In this document: positions 1 to 6,998 of the stretch, in pieces
Layout of the letters: every line of letters begins with the position of its first letter
Numbering within the stretch: position 1 is the stretch's first letter
Assembly: GCA_035501255.1 (NCBI GenBank)
Contig: DATJWM010000182.1
Span: 1 to 14,623, forward strand
Length of the DNA: 14,623 bases
From: JAFAZI01 sp035501255
Lineage (GTDB): Bacteria; Actinomycetota; Actinomycetes; JAFAQI01
Reading direction: 5' to 3'
Translations under genes and position numbers: made by a program
The notes under the pieces: generated by a model
Told to the model about the DNA's origin: nothing
The model's database searches: none
Seen by the model: the letters and a program-made list of their open reading frames with translations, nothing else

Positions 1-103
1 GACCCGGGAGAACCCGATGCCGATCCCGCCGGCGAACTTCGACAGCTTCGCGACCTGGGTGTAGCGGCTGTAGATGGAGTCGAGCTCATCGCGCGGGCTG
101 TCG
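1..103 (-). pseudogene. Inverted, diverged fragment of an nrdA homologue (runs off left edge)
   Basis: Read on the minus strand, this segment encodes about 34 residues beginning DSPRDELDSIYSRY and ending GIGIGFSRV. They match the plus-strand nrdA at about 208-333 (DSPRDELESIYDRY ... GIGISWSRV). By hand alignment about 29 of 34 residues agree, while about 24 of 102 bases differ, mostly at third codon positions. It is therefore a homologous coding segment that diverged under selection, not a simple self-copy. Homology stops at about base 103, and plus-strand nrdA starts there in the opposite orientation. It could be the end of a second nrdA gene facing left, or a chimeric join made during amplification or assembly. 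Confidence 0.8.
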
Positions 104-1927
104 CAGAACCCGGCGGAGGCAATCGAGTTCTACCGGCTGCTGTCATCGCTGTCCTACCTGCCGAGCTCTCCGACTTTGTTCAACTCCGGCACCAGCCACA
201 GCCAGATGTCCTCCTGCTACCTGGTCGACTCGCCCCGGGACGAGCTCGAGTCGATCTACGACCGTTACGCGCAGGTCGCCAAGCTGTCGAAGTTCGCTGG
301 TGGCATCGGGATCTCGTGGTCTCGCGTCCGCTCGCGTGGTGCGCTGATCCGCGGCACCAACGGGCAGTCGAACGGCATCGTGCCGTGGCTGCGCACGCTC
401 GACTCGTCGGTCGCCGCGGTCAACCAGGGTGGTCGTCGCAAGGGTGCCGCGTGCGTCTACCTCGAGCCGTGGCACCCAGACATCGAGGAGTTCCTCGAGC
501 TGCGCGACAACACCGGCGAGGATGCGCGTCGTACCCACAATCTCAACCTCGCGAACTGGATCCCGGACGAGTTCATGCGTCGCGTCGAGGCTGACGAGAT
601 GTGGACGCTTATCGACCCGGACCAGGCGCCCGAGCTGCCCGACCTCTGGGGCGAAGCCTTCGACGTCGCCTACCGGGCGGCCGAGGCCGAGGGCCGGGGC
701 GCCAAGCAGGTCAAGGCTCGCGACCTCTACGGCAAGATGATGCGCACCCTCGCCCAGACCGGCAACGGCTGGATGACGTTCAAGGACGCGTCCAACCGCA
801 CGTGCAACCAGGTCGACCCGTCGGGCGAGCCGGGGTCGCCGGTCGTGCACCTGTCGAACCTCTGTACCGAGATCATCGAGGTGTCCTCCGACTCGGAGAC
901 GGCGGTCTGCAACCTCGGGTCGATCAACCTCGCCAAGCACGTCACAGCCGATGGTGTCGACTGGGACAAGCTGCGACAGACGGTCCGTACGGCGGTGCCG
1001 TTCCTTGATCGGGTGATCGACATCAACTACTACCCGAGTGAAGAAGCCGCCAGGTCCAACCCACGTTGGCGGCCGGTTGGCCTCGGAGTCATGGGCCTGC
1101 AGGACGTGCTCTTCGCTCTGCGTCTCCCCTTCGACTCGGCGGAAGCGCAGGAACTTTCGACGCGGATCCAGGAGGAGATCTACCTCACGGCGCTCGGGGC
1201 ATCCGCAGAGCTCGCGAAGCGGTTCGGTCCGCACCCGGCGTACGACAAGACGCGGGCGGCGGCTGGTGATCTGCAGCCCGACCTGTGGGATGTCACGCCG
1301 ACGCAGACCGATCGCTGGGCTGCTCTGCGCGAGACGGTCAAGGCGACCGGCCTCCGCAACTCACTGCTGATCGCGATCGCGCCGACCGCCACGATCGCCG
1401 CCATCGCGGGCTGCTACGAGTGCATCGAGCCGCAGGTCTCCAACTTGTTTAAGCGCGAGACACTGTCCGGAGAGTTCCTTCAGATCAACGCCGCACTCGT
1501 CACGGAACTCAAGCGACTCGACCTCTGGACTCCCGCGGTGCGGGACGAGATCAAACGCGCCGAAGGCTCGGTGCAGGGTGTCGAGGCGCTGCCTGTGGAG
1601 AGCCGCGAGCTGTTCCGTACGGCGTGGGAGCTGCCACAGCGAGCTCTGATCGACATGGCGGCCGCGCGGTCGCCGTACATCGACCAGAGCCAGTCGCTCA
1701 ATCTGTTCCTGGCATCACCCTCGATCGGCAAGCTGTGCTCGATGTATCTCTACGCGTGGAAGACCGGGCTGAAAACGACGTATTACCTGCGGTCGCGGCC
1801 AGCGACCCGAATCCAGCAAGCGACCGTCACTGCATCCGCCGCCGCTGAGGTCGTCGATATGGTCCTCGACGCGGACGCAATCGCTTGCTCGCTGGAGAAC
1901 CCCGAGAACTGCGAGGCATGCCAGTGA
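74..1927 (+). CDS. nrdA: Ribonucleoside-diphosphate reductase, alpha subunit (class I), 5' truncated
   Basis: Catalytic subunit of class I ribonucleotide reductase, which reduces ribonucleoside diphosphates to deoxyribonucleotides with a radical supplied by NrdB. Visible residues: C48 (SSCYL) and C279 (VCNLGS) form the redox pair, N262/C264/E266 (NLCTE) are the active site, Y570-Y571 (TTYYL) carry the radical, and C613/C616 (CEAC) are the C-terminal thiols, five residues or fewer from the stop. The native N-terminus is missing: class I alpha chains are usually over 700 residues with an N-terminal ATP cone, and this frame has 617. The first ten or so codons from ATG 74 read through the antisense homologous fragment and are not native; authentic sequence starts near base 104 (NPAEAIEFYRLLSS). 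An in-frame TAG at 71-73 closes the frame upstream. nrdB follows with overlap. Confidence 0.93.
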   Translation: MESSSSRGLSQNPAEAIEFYRLLSSLSYLPSSPTLFNSGTSHSQMSSCYLVDSPRDELESIYDRYAQVAKLSKFAGGIGISWSRVRSRGALIRGTNGQSNGIVPWLRTLDSSVAAVNQGGRRKGAACVYLEPWHPDIEEFLELRDNTGEDARRTHNLNLANWIPDEFMRRVEADEMWTLIDPDQAPELPDLWGEAFDVAYRAAEAEGRGAKQVKARDLYGKMMRTLAQTGNGWMTFKDASNRTCNQVDPSGEPGSPVVHLSNLCTEIIEVSSDSETAVCNLGSINLAKHVTADGVDWDKLRQTVRTAVPFLDRVIDINYYPSEEAARSNPRWRPVGLGVMGLQDVLFALRLPFDSAEAQELSTRIQEEIYLTALGASAELAKRFGPHPAYDKTRAAAGDLQPDLWDVTPTQTDRWAALRETVKATGLRNSLLIAIAPTATIAAIAGCYECIEPQVSNLFKRETLSGEFLQINAALVTELKRLDLWTPAVRDEIKRAEGSVQGVEALPVESRELFRTAWELPQRALIDMAAARSPYIDQSQSLNLFLASPSIGKLCSMYLYAWKTGLKTTYYLRSRPATRIQQATVTASAAAEVVDMVLDADAIACSLENPENCEACQ

Positions 1928-3006
1928 CCGTCAACCTCACCTCTGAACGTGCCACATCGACCGATGTGGCACCCAGCCTCGCGCTGGTCCCGCCGGCAGT
2001 CGACCGGCCCAACCTCCTTGGACCGGGCTTCGAGCTCACGCTGCGCCCAATGCGATACCCGGGCTTCTACGACCAGTTCCGTGACGCGATCAAGAACACG
2101 TGGACCGTCGAGGAGGTCGACCTTCACAACGACCTCGCCGACCTCCGCCGACTGACCCCCGCCGAACAGCACCTGATCAACCGGCTCGTCGCGTTCTTCG
2201 CGACCGGCGACACGATCGTGTCGAACAACCTCGTGCTGAACCTCTACCAGCACCTCAACTCCCCCGAAGCGCGGCTCTATCTGTCGCGCCAGCTCTTCGA
2301 AGAGGCCGTGCATGTTCAGTTCTACCTGACGCTGCTCGACACCTACATCCCCGACGAGCAGGAGCGACACGAGGCATTCGCCGCAGTCGAGAACATCCCG
2401 TCGATCAAACGGAAGGCCGACTTCTGCTTCCGCTGGATCGACTCGCTCGGCGACCTGAGGCGACTCGACACGAGCGAACAGCAACAGCAGTTCCTCCTCA
2501 ACCTGATCTGCTTCGCCGCGTGCATCGAAGGCTTGTTCTTCTACGGCGCGTTCGCCTACGTCTACTTCCTGCGCTCCCGCGGCCTACTCAACGGACTCGC
2601 ATCCGGAACTAACTGGGTGTTCCGCGACGAGTCGATGCACATGTCGTTCGCGTTTGATGTCGTCGAGACGGTACGACGCGAGCAGCCGGAGCTGTTCGAC
2701 GACAACCTCGCGGGCATGGTGACTGAGATGATCACCGAAGCCGTCGAGTGCGAGACCCAGTTCGCTGAGGACCTGCTCGGACGTGGCGTGCCCGGCCTCT
2801 CGCTCGTAGACATGCGCCAATATCTCGAACACGTCGCCGACCGCCGACTCACTCAGCTCGGGATCGCGCCGGTATTCGGAGCCGGCAACCCGTTCTCGTT
2901 CATGGAGCTCCAGGACGTCCAGGAACTCTCGAACTTCTTCGAGCGCCGGGTGTCGTCGTACCAGACCGGAGTCACCGGCCAGGTCGCCTTCGACGACGAC
3001 TTCTGA
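1918..3006 (+). CDS. nrdB: Ribonucleoside-diphosphate reductase, beta subunit (class I)
   Basis: Small subunit that holds the dimetal-tyrosyl radical cofactor and passes the radical to NrdA. All expected ligands are present (numbered from ATG 1918): D98, E129 and H132 (EAVH), radical tyrosine Y136 four residues after H132, E204 (CIEGLFFY), E238 and H241 (RDESMH). The length of 362 residues is normal. The start is uncertain. ATG 1918 overlaps the nrdA stop by 10 bases. GTG 1924 overlaps it by 4 (GTGA) and has a better-spaced GCGAGG at 1911-1916. A longer frame from 1885 would lie wholly inside nrdA. Either way the two subunits are translationally coupled, which suits their shared holoenzyme. 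The protein is intact, unlike its partner in this window. Confidence 0.95.
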   Translation: MPVTVNLTSERATSTDVAPSLALVPPAVDRPNLLGPGFELTLRPMRYPGFYDQFRDAIKNTWTVEEVDLHNDLADLRRLTPAEQHLINRLVAFFATGDTIVSNNLVLNLYQHLNSPEARLYLSRQLFEEAVHVQFYLTLLDTYIPDEQERHEAFAAVENIPSIKRKADFCFRWIDSLGDLRRLDTSEQQQQFLLNLICFAACIEGLFFYGAFAYVYFLRSRGLLNGLASGTNWVFRDESMHMSFAFDVVETVRREQPELFDDNLAGMVTEMITEAVECETQFAEDLLGRGVPGLSLVDMRQYLEHVADRRLTQLGIAPVFGAGNPFSFMELQDVQELSNFFERRVSSYQTGVTGQVAFDDDF

Positions 3007-3030
3007 CCGCGAGCAGGGCACACTGGCCGG

Positions 3031-3516
3031 GTGGCACGCCTGCAGATCGATGGAACGACCGCGGAGAATCGCGCCGCGGAGCTCTCTCGGGATGTCCAGG
3101 TTCGGGTCACCCGGCCGCGGGTGGCGGTGCTCGCCGAGGCCGATGATCTGCTCGCTCGGGTTGTGCGGTCGGAGAGAGGCGCACATCGCGCGACGGTCTA
3201 TCGGGCGCTTGAGGGTCTGACCGCCGCTGGAGTGCTCTGTCACGTCCACCTCGATCGTGGTCTCACGGCCTACCACCTCGCTGCGGGAGTCACCAGCCGA
3301 AAGGTTGGTCATCTTCATGCTCAGTGCTCGGTGTGCGGAACGGTCGTGGATCTGCCTCAGCACGTCATTGGTGAGACCGCTGATCGAGTACGCCGCTCGA
3401 CCGGGGTCCGGCTCAATCCGGCTCACGTCGCGCTGTCGGGTGTCTGCCGCGTGTTTTCTCCGGGGGGATGGTTTGCCCGAGACACTCTCTGGTTAGATGC
3501 GACGGAGTCGCATTAA
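3031..3516 (+). CDS. Fur-family metal-responsive repressor, Nur-like, unusually short DNA-binding region
   Basis: Fur-family regulators bind operator dyads when loaded with their metal. Visible here: a winged-helix segment ending HRATVYRALEGL (52-63), a pair H71-V-H73 that matches in position the nickel-site histidines described for Streptomyces Nur, H94-L-H96 followed by C99-x-x-C102, and H132 in NPAHVALSG. Two features are odd. Between AVL (about 32-34) and LLARVV, about eight residues usual in the family are missing, including the segment that normally carries a metal-binding histidine. The second CxxC is also absent: C139 is followed by RVF where a second cysteine is expected. The start is GTG 3031, 24 bases after nrdB. 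The stop lies 22 bases before sod and within the sod control region. It could be functional or in early decay. Nur versus Fur or Zur is inferred from the histidines and the neighbouring dyad. Confidence 0.8.
   Translation: MARLQIDGTTAENRAAELSRDVQVRVTRPRVAVLAEADDLLARVVRSERGAHRATVYRALEGLTAAGVLCHVHLDRGLTAYHLAAGVTSRKVGHLHAQCSVCGTVVDLPQHVIGETADRVRRSTGVRLNPAHVALSGVCRVFSPGGWFARDTLWLDATESH
3497..3513. promoter_or_regulatory. Perfect 7-3-7 dyad, candidate Nur/Fur operator for sod
   Basis: ATGCGAC GGA GTCGCAT is a perfect inverted repeat. It contains TGCGA-N5-TCGCA, the same layout as the Streptomyces Nur box as I recall it (tGCaa-N5-ttGCA). It overlaps the last codons of the Fur-family gene and lies 25 bases upstream of the sod start, a position where a bound repressor would block sod transcription. 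Binding by the adjacent regulator is inferred. Confidence 0.6.
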
Positions 3517-3538
3517 TCAGAGAATCGAGGTTGTCGCC

Positions 3539-4165
3539 ATGGCGACGTATACGCTGCCCGACCTGCCTTACGACTACAGTGCGCTCGACTCGGCGATGAG
3601 CGCTGAGATCCTCGAGCTTCATCACGACAAGCACCACGCCGCCTACGTGAAGGCGGCGAACGACACCCTTGACCAGCTCGCCGAAGCCCGTGACGGCGGG
3701 CAGTTCGGCGGTCTCGTCGGCCTCGAGAAGACTTTGGCTTTCAACCTGTCCGGCCATGTCCTGCACTCGATCTTCTGGAGCAACCTCAGCCCCGACGGTG
3801 GTGACAAGCCCGACGGCGCCCTCGGCGAGGCGATCGACGCGGATTTCGGCTCCTTCGACGCGTTCAAGTCCCAGCTCACCACCGCCACCACCGGCGTACA
3901 GGGCTCGGGGTGGGGAGTGCTCGCCTGGGAGCCCGTCGCTGGACGCCTGGTCATCCAGCAGGTCTACGACCACCACGGGAACGTCGGTCAGGCCTCCACG
4001 CCGATCCTGGTGTTCGACGCGTGGGAGCACGCGTACTACCTGCGCTACAAGAACGTTCGCCCCGACTACGTCGCCAAGCTCTGGGACGTCGTGAACTGGG
4101 TGGACGTTGCTGCTCGGCTGGACGCGGCAAAAGCATCACCGAGCCCGGTCACCATCGGTACGTGA
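3539..4165 (+). CDS. sodF: Superoxide dismutase, Fe/Mn family (SodF-like)
   Basis: Cytoplasmic enzyme that dismutates superoxide to oxygen and hydrogen peroxide. Metal ligands are visible: H28 (ELHHDKHH), H76 (SGHVLHSIFW), D160 and H164 (FDAWEHAYY). H145 (VYDHHGN) sits where the second-sphere residue distinguishes Fe from Mn forms; histidine there is known from the iron enzyme of Mycobacterium tuberculosis, and E. coli MnSOD has glutamine nearby. The iron type is therefore favoured but not proven. The length of 208 residues is normal. ATG 3539 is chosen because GAGG at 3527-3530 is 8 bases upstream and MATYTLPDLPY is the usual family N-terminus; a longer frame from 3497 would run through the dyad. 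Streptomyces sodF is known to be nickel-repressed through Nur, which fits the upstream gene and dyad. The stop overlaps the next small gene. Confidence 0.93.
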   Translation: MATYTLPDLPYDYSALDSAMSAEILELHHDKHHAAYVKAANDTLDQLAEARDGGQFGGLVGLEKTLAFNLSGHVLHSIFWSNLSPDGGDKPDGALGEAIDADFGSFDAFKSQLTTATTGVQGSGWGVLAWEPVAGRLVIQQVYDHHGNVGQASTPILVFDAWEHAYYLRYKNVRPDYVAKLWDVVNWVDVAARLDAAKASPSPVTIGT

Positions 4166-4443
4166 CCGTGTCGGCAGGGCCGCCAGCGGTCACGTTCGAA
4201 GCTGCGCAGCATGCGCTGGCGGTCGTGGCCGCCAACAGCCGTGGCGACTTCGCCGCCGCCGAGGAGCTGCTGCGCCAATTCGACTCCGAGGAATGCAAGA
4301 GCAGCGGCTTCTTCATGGCCTGCCAGCTCTCTATCCGGATGCTCGCCCAAGCGCTTGACGAGCCGGTCGACAAATGCGCGAGCGATCTTGCCGTCGCTCT
4401 GGCCGCAGCCGCACTCAGCGGAGCGCCACCTGACCCGGGGTAG
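4162..4443 (+). CDS. Small hypothetical protein coupled to sod
   Basis: I do not recognise this 93-residue protein. It begins at GTG 4162, overlapping the sod stop by 4 bases (GTGA), an arrangement that usually means translational coupling. The sequence is alanine-rich and looks helical throughout (AAQHALAVVAANS, FAAAEELLRQF, LAVALAAAALSG), with two cysteines and no signal peptide or membrane segment. The frame stays open much further upstream, but that part overlaps sod and is a shadow. A DUF-type cytoplasmic helical protein is the most that can be said. Its position suggests co-expression with sod. Confidence 0.6.
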   Translation: MTVSAGPPAVTFEAAQHALAVVAANSRGDFAAAEELLRQFDSEECKSSGFFMACQLSIRMLAQALDEPVDKCASDLAVALAAAALSGAPPDPG

Positions 4444-4784
4444 TGCTGGCCGTTTGCGCCCACCCTGAATACGCGAGACCACTAGCTTCTCTCTGCGCGA
4501 TCAGCTCCCTATGAGGCTCCGACGACAACGCGCGCGAGTGGACGGGCGAAGGTCGCGGAGCGGGAAGCGTGCGGGTGACGCGAGAGGTGTTACGCGTTGG
4601 CGCAGTGGCGTCGGGACACTCCACCATCGGAGGCAATCGCCGACGTCGTGGGTCGACTCTCAGTTTGGCTGCGGGTGCAGCCTCAGCAGGTCGGGCCGTG
4701 CGGCTCGATGGATTGCTTCCGACGCAAAGGTACGTTAGCCAAGTTGCAGTAGACGTGTAGACACGTGATTCGTACCGTCGTGTC
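4444..4784. other. Intergenic gap of 341 bases, no gene seen
   Basis: Short frames here have arginine-rich, low-complexity translations and no recognisable start signals, so I call none. A possible two-tier stem lies at 4609-4645: CGTCGG pairs with CCGACG, enclosing CTCC (4619-4622) and GGAG (4629-4632). No tRNA is seen. The right end should contain the promoter of the MFS operon. Confidence 0.5.
4753..4766. promoter_or_regulatory. Short dyad upstream of the MFS gene, candidate operator
   Basis: ACGTGT AG ACACGT is a perfect 6-2-6 inverted repeat ending 18 bases before the MFS start codon. A weak -35-like TTGCAG lies at 4744-4749, so the dyad would fall inside the core promoter. No regulator gene is adjacent on this side; the nearest candidate is the LysR gene at the far end of the operon. 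Function is inferred. Confidence 0.35.
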
Positions 4785-6287
4785 ATGACCACCTCAGCGC
4801 TTTCGTTTCGTAGCAACTCGTCCATCGAGCACCCGTCCGGCGAGCAGCGTGAGTCCTGGGTTCTCAGCGCGATGTGTCTGTGCACGGTGTTGGTTGTCGG
4901 CTTCGTAGCGTCGATCAATCTCGCTGTCCCGAAGCTGGCCGCGAGCAGCCTGCACCCGTCGGGGGCCGGGATGCTGTGGATCGTCGACGCTTATGTGGTT
5001 GTTTTCGCGGGCCTGGTGATCCTTGGCGGTGCGATCGGTGACCGGTATGGCCGCAAGGGCCTGCTCCTCGTCGGGCTGGCAATCTTCGCGACTGGTGCCG
5101 CGATATCTGCCGCGGCACCTGATGTTGCTGTCATGGTTGCCGGCCGTGCGCTGACCGGCGTTGGCGCCGCGGCCGTTCTGCCGAATTCGCTGGCGGTGAT
5201 CTTGCACACGTCAGCTGCCGATCGTCGCCCCGCAGCGATCGCGGCGTGGGCCTCGATGACCGGGATCGGTGGCGTGGTGGGCAACCTCGGAGGTGGCCTT
5301 GCCCTGACTGCCGGGAGCTGGCGGTGGCTCTTTGTCGTCGCTGCAGCCTGCGCTCTTGGCTGTCTCGCGCTGTCTGCCGTGGTCACGCCGGTGACGGCCC
5401 GGCACGACCGGCATCTCGACCCGATCGCTGCCGGTTTGCTGACCGGCGGTTCGCTCGCGCTGCTCGTCGGCATCATCGAAGGCCCACAGCGTGGGTGGAC
5501 CAGCCTCGTTGTGATAGCTGGGTTCATCGCAGCGGTCGTTCTTCTGGGCGCGTGGTGCGGGTATGAGCTCCGGCAGTCTGATCCGTTGCTGGACCCGCGG
5601 GTGTTCGTGGTCCCTAGGGTCGGCAGCGCATCGGTCGGGATGTTCATCGTGTTTTTCGGAATGTTCGCGCTGTTCTATCTCAACGCGTCCTTCTTGCAGT
5701 ACGACCACGGATTCGGCCTGGTCCGGACCGGACTCGCCGTGCTTCCGCTAACTGCGCCGATGATCCTCGGCGCGCGCCGAGTGCCCGCAATCCAGCAGCG
5801 AATCGGTTTGCCCCCGACGATCGGAGGTTCGTTCGCACTCGTGGGCGGTGGTCTACTCGGGCTCGCCACAGCGGCCCGCGGCGGCTCGTATCTGGGCTAC
5901 GCGGCGTGGCTCGTCGTGTTGGGGCTCGGCATCATGCTGGCGCTGCCGACGCTGACGTCGGTGATCGCTACCAGTCTTCCGCCGGATCGAGCGGGGGTCA
6001 GCTCTGGTTTGCAGGCGACGACGCGAGAGCTGGGAAGCGCGTTGGGGGTGGCAGTGGTCGGCTCGGTACTCAACGCGCGCTTCGCTGCTGCCGTGCACTC
6101 GGACGGGATTCGCTCGGTGGGTCAGGCGCTCGCCGCCACGACGACGGCCGTCGCCCGTCGTCACGTCGTGAACGTCTACGCGGCGAGCGTGGCGGGCGCG
6201 CTGGCCGTGGTCGGTGTCATCGTGCTGTGCGCGGGAGTATTGGTGACCGGTCAGGCTGTGCTGTCCGGGAGGCGAGGGACGGAATGA
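4785..6287 (+). CDS. MFS transporter, DHA2 (14-TMS) drug/siderophore exporter type
   Basis: A 500-residue inner-membrane protein, most likely a proton-driven exporter. The first hydrophobic helix starts at about residue 26; WIVDAY (65-70) and the motif A loop GAIGDRYGRKG (82-92) are typical of the DHA2 group. Further hydrophobic segments run to the C-terminus in a pattern consistent with about 14 helices. The motif C region reads GIGGVVGNLGGG, without the usual proline. The start is ATG 4785 (MTTSALSF). The stop overlaps the ATG of the siderophore-interacting protein gene, so the two are made together. That partner suggests a role in siderophore export or iron handling, but DHA2 members more often export drugs, so the substrate is open. 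Confidence 0.88.
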   Translation: MTTSALSFRSNSSIEHPSGEQRESWVLSAMCLCTVLVVGFVASINLAVPKLAASSLHPSGAGMLWIVDAYVVVFAGLVILGGAIGDRYGRKGLLLVGLAIFATGAAISAAAPDVAVMVAGRALTGVGAAAVLPNSLAVILHTSAADRRPAAIAAWASMTGIGGVVGNLGGGLALTAGSWRWLFVVAAACALGCLALSAVVTPVTARHDRHLDPIAAGLLTGGSLALLVGIIEGPQRGWTSLVVIAGFIAAVVLLGAWCGYELRQSDPLLDPRVFVVPRVGSASVGMFIVFFGMFALFYLNASFLQYDHGFGLVRTGLAVLPLTAPMILGARRVPAIQQRIGLPPTIGGSFALVGGGLLGLATAARGGSYLGYAAWLVVLGLGIMLALPTLTSVIATSLPPDRAGVSSGLQATTRELGSALGVAVVGSVLNARFAAAVHSDGIRSVGQALAATTTAVARRHVVNVYAASVAGALAVVGVIVLCAGVLVTGQAVLSGRRGTE

Positions 6288-6994
6288 ATGCTGCCCAGAC
6301 AGTGCTCGCGCGGCTGTTCACCGCGACCGTCGTCGTCGACACCGGCTGGAGCGGGCGCCGCTTCCGCGAGATCCGGCTTCGCGTTGCGGGCCTGACCTGG
6401 ATGCCCGGGCAACAGGTACGAGTCGCGGTGGTCCGACCGTGGACCGGAGCGGCGGTGCGTACCGGATTTCGTGACGTGCTGCGCACCTACTCGGTGTGGG
6501 ACTACGACGGTGAGAATCTCGACCTTCGAGCTCTCGTCCACGGTGACGGTCCGGGCGCTCGGTGGGCCGCGTCGGTCGAGACTGGCGACGAGGTGTTCCT
6601 GCGCGGACCGGAGGGCGAGTTCATCCTTCGCGGTGAAGGCGGGGGTCATTCGCTGTTTGTGGGGGACGAGACGGCATGCGTCGCGTTCGGCCCGATGACC
6701 CGGGCGGCCCTAGGTGACACGACCGTGGTGGCAGAGGTCGCCGACCCGGACGACGAACTCCCGCTCGCCGGAGACGTGAGATGGGTCCACCGACACGAGC
6801 GCCCAGCGTCCGCGTCACAGTCTTTGGTGGACGCGCTTCGTGCGATCGACGTGCCGAAGGGCACGGCGTACCTCGCCGGCGAGGCACGAACCATCCAGAT
6901 GGTCCGGGCTCACCTGGTGAACGACCGTGGGTGGTCACGCCGCGACATCACCACCAAGCCGTTCTGGACGCCGGGCAAGCGCGGGCTGGAGTAG
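6284..6994 (+). CDS. Siderophore-interacting protein (FAD/NAD(P)H ferric-siderophore reductase family)
   Basis: Cytoplasmic flavoprotein of the SIP/ViuB-type family, which releases iron by reducing imported ferric siderophores. Visible: the FAD-binding motif RTYSVW (67-72), the family segment HGDGPGARWA (86-95), the nucleotide-domain motif GDETA (127-131) and the C-terminal KPFWTPGKRG. At 236 residues it is slightly short for the family. ATG 6284 overlaps the MFS stop (ATGA) and has GAGG-rich sequence just upstream, so translation is coupled to the transporter. A longer upstream frame would overlap the MFS gene and is rejected. Only four bases separate its stop from the stop of the convergent LysR gene. 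Confidence 0.9.
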   Translation: MNAAQTVLARLFTATVVVDTGWSGRRFREIRLRVAGLTWMPGQQVRVAVVRPWTGAAVRTGFRDVLRTYSVWDYDGENLDLRALVHGDGPGARWAASVETGDEVFLRGPEGEFILRGEGGGHSLFVGDETACVAFGPMTRAALGDTTVVAEVADPDDELPLAGDVRWVHRHERPASASQSLVDALRAIDVPKGTAYLAGEARTIQMVRAHLVNDRGWSRRDITTKPFWTPGKRGLE

Positions 6995-6998
6995 CGCC

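Noticed and set aside
143..1234. Long minus-strand open frame opposite nrdA (363 codons)
   Set aside because: It is the antisense shadow of a high-GC gene; nrdA has all catalytic residues in its own frame, while this translation is arginine-rich and matches no family.
4600..4700. tRNA-like sequence (GGTCGACTC resembling a T loop)
   Set aside because: No matching acceptor stem, D arm or anticodon arm could be built around it.
4725..4745. DtxR/IdeR iron box before the MFS/SIP operon
   Set aside because: GGTACGTTAGCC only loosely resembles the consensus and its dyad symmetry is poor; too weak to report.
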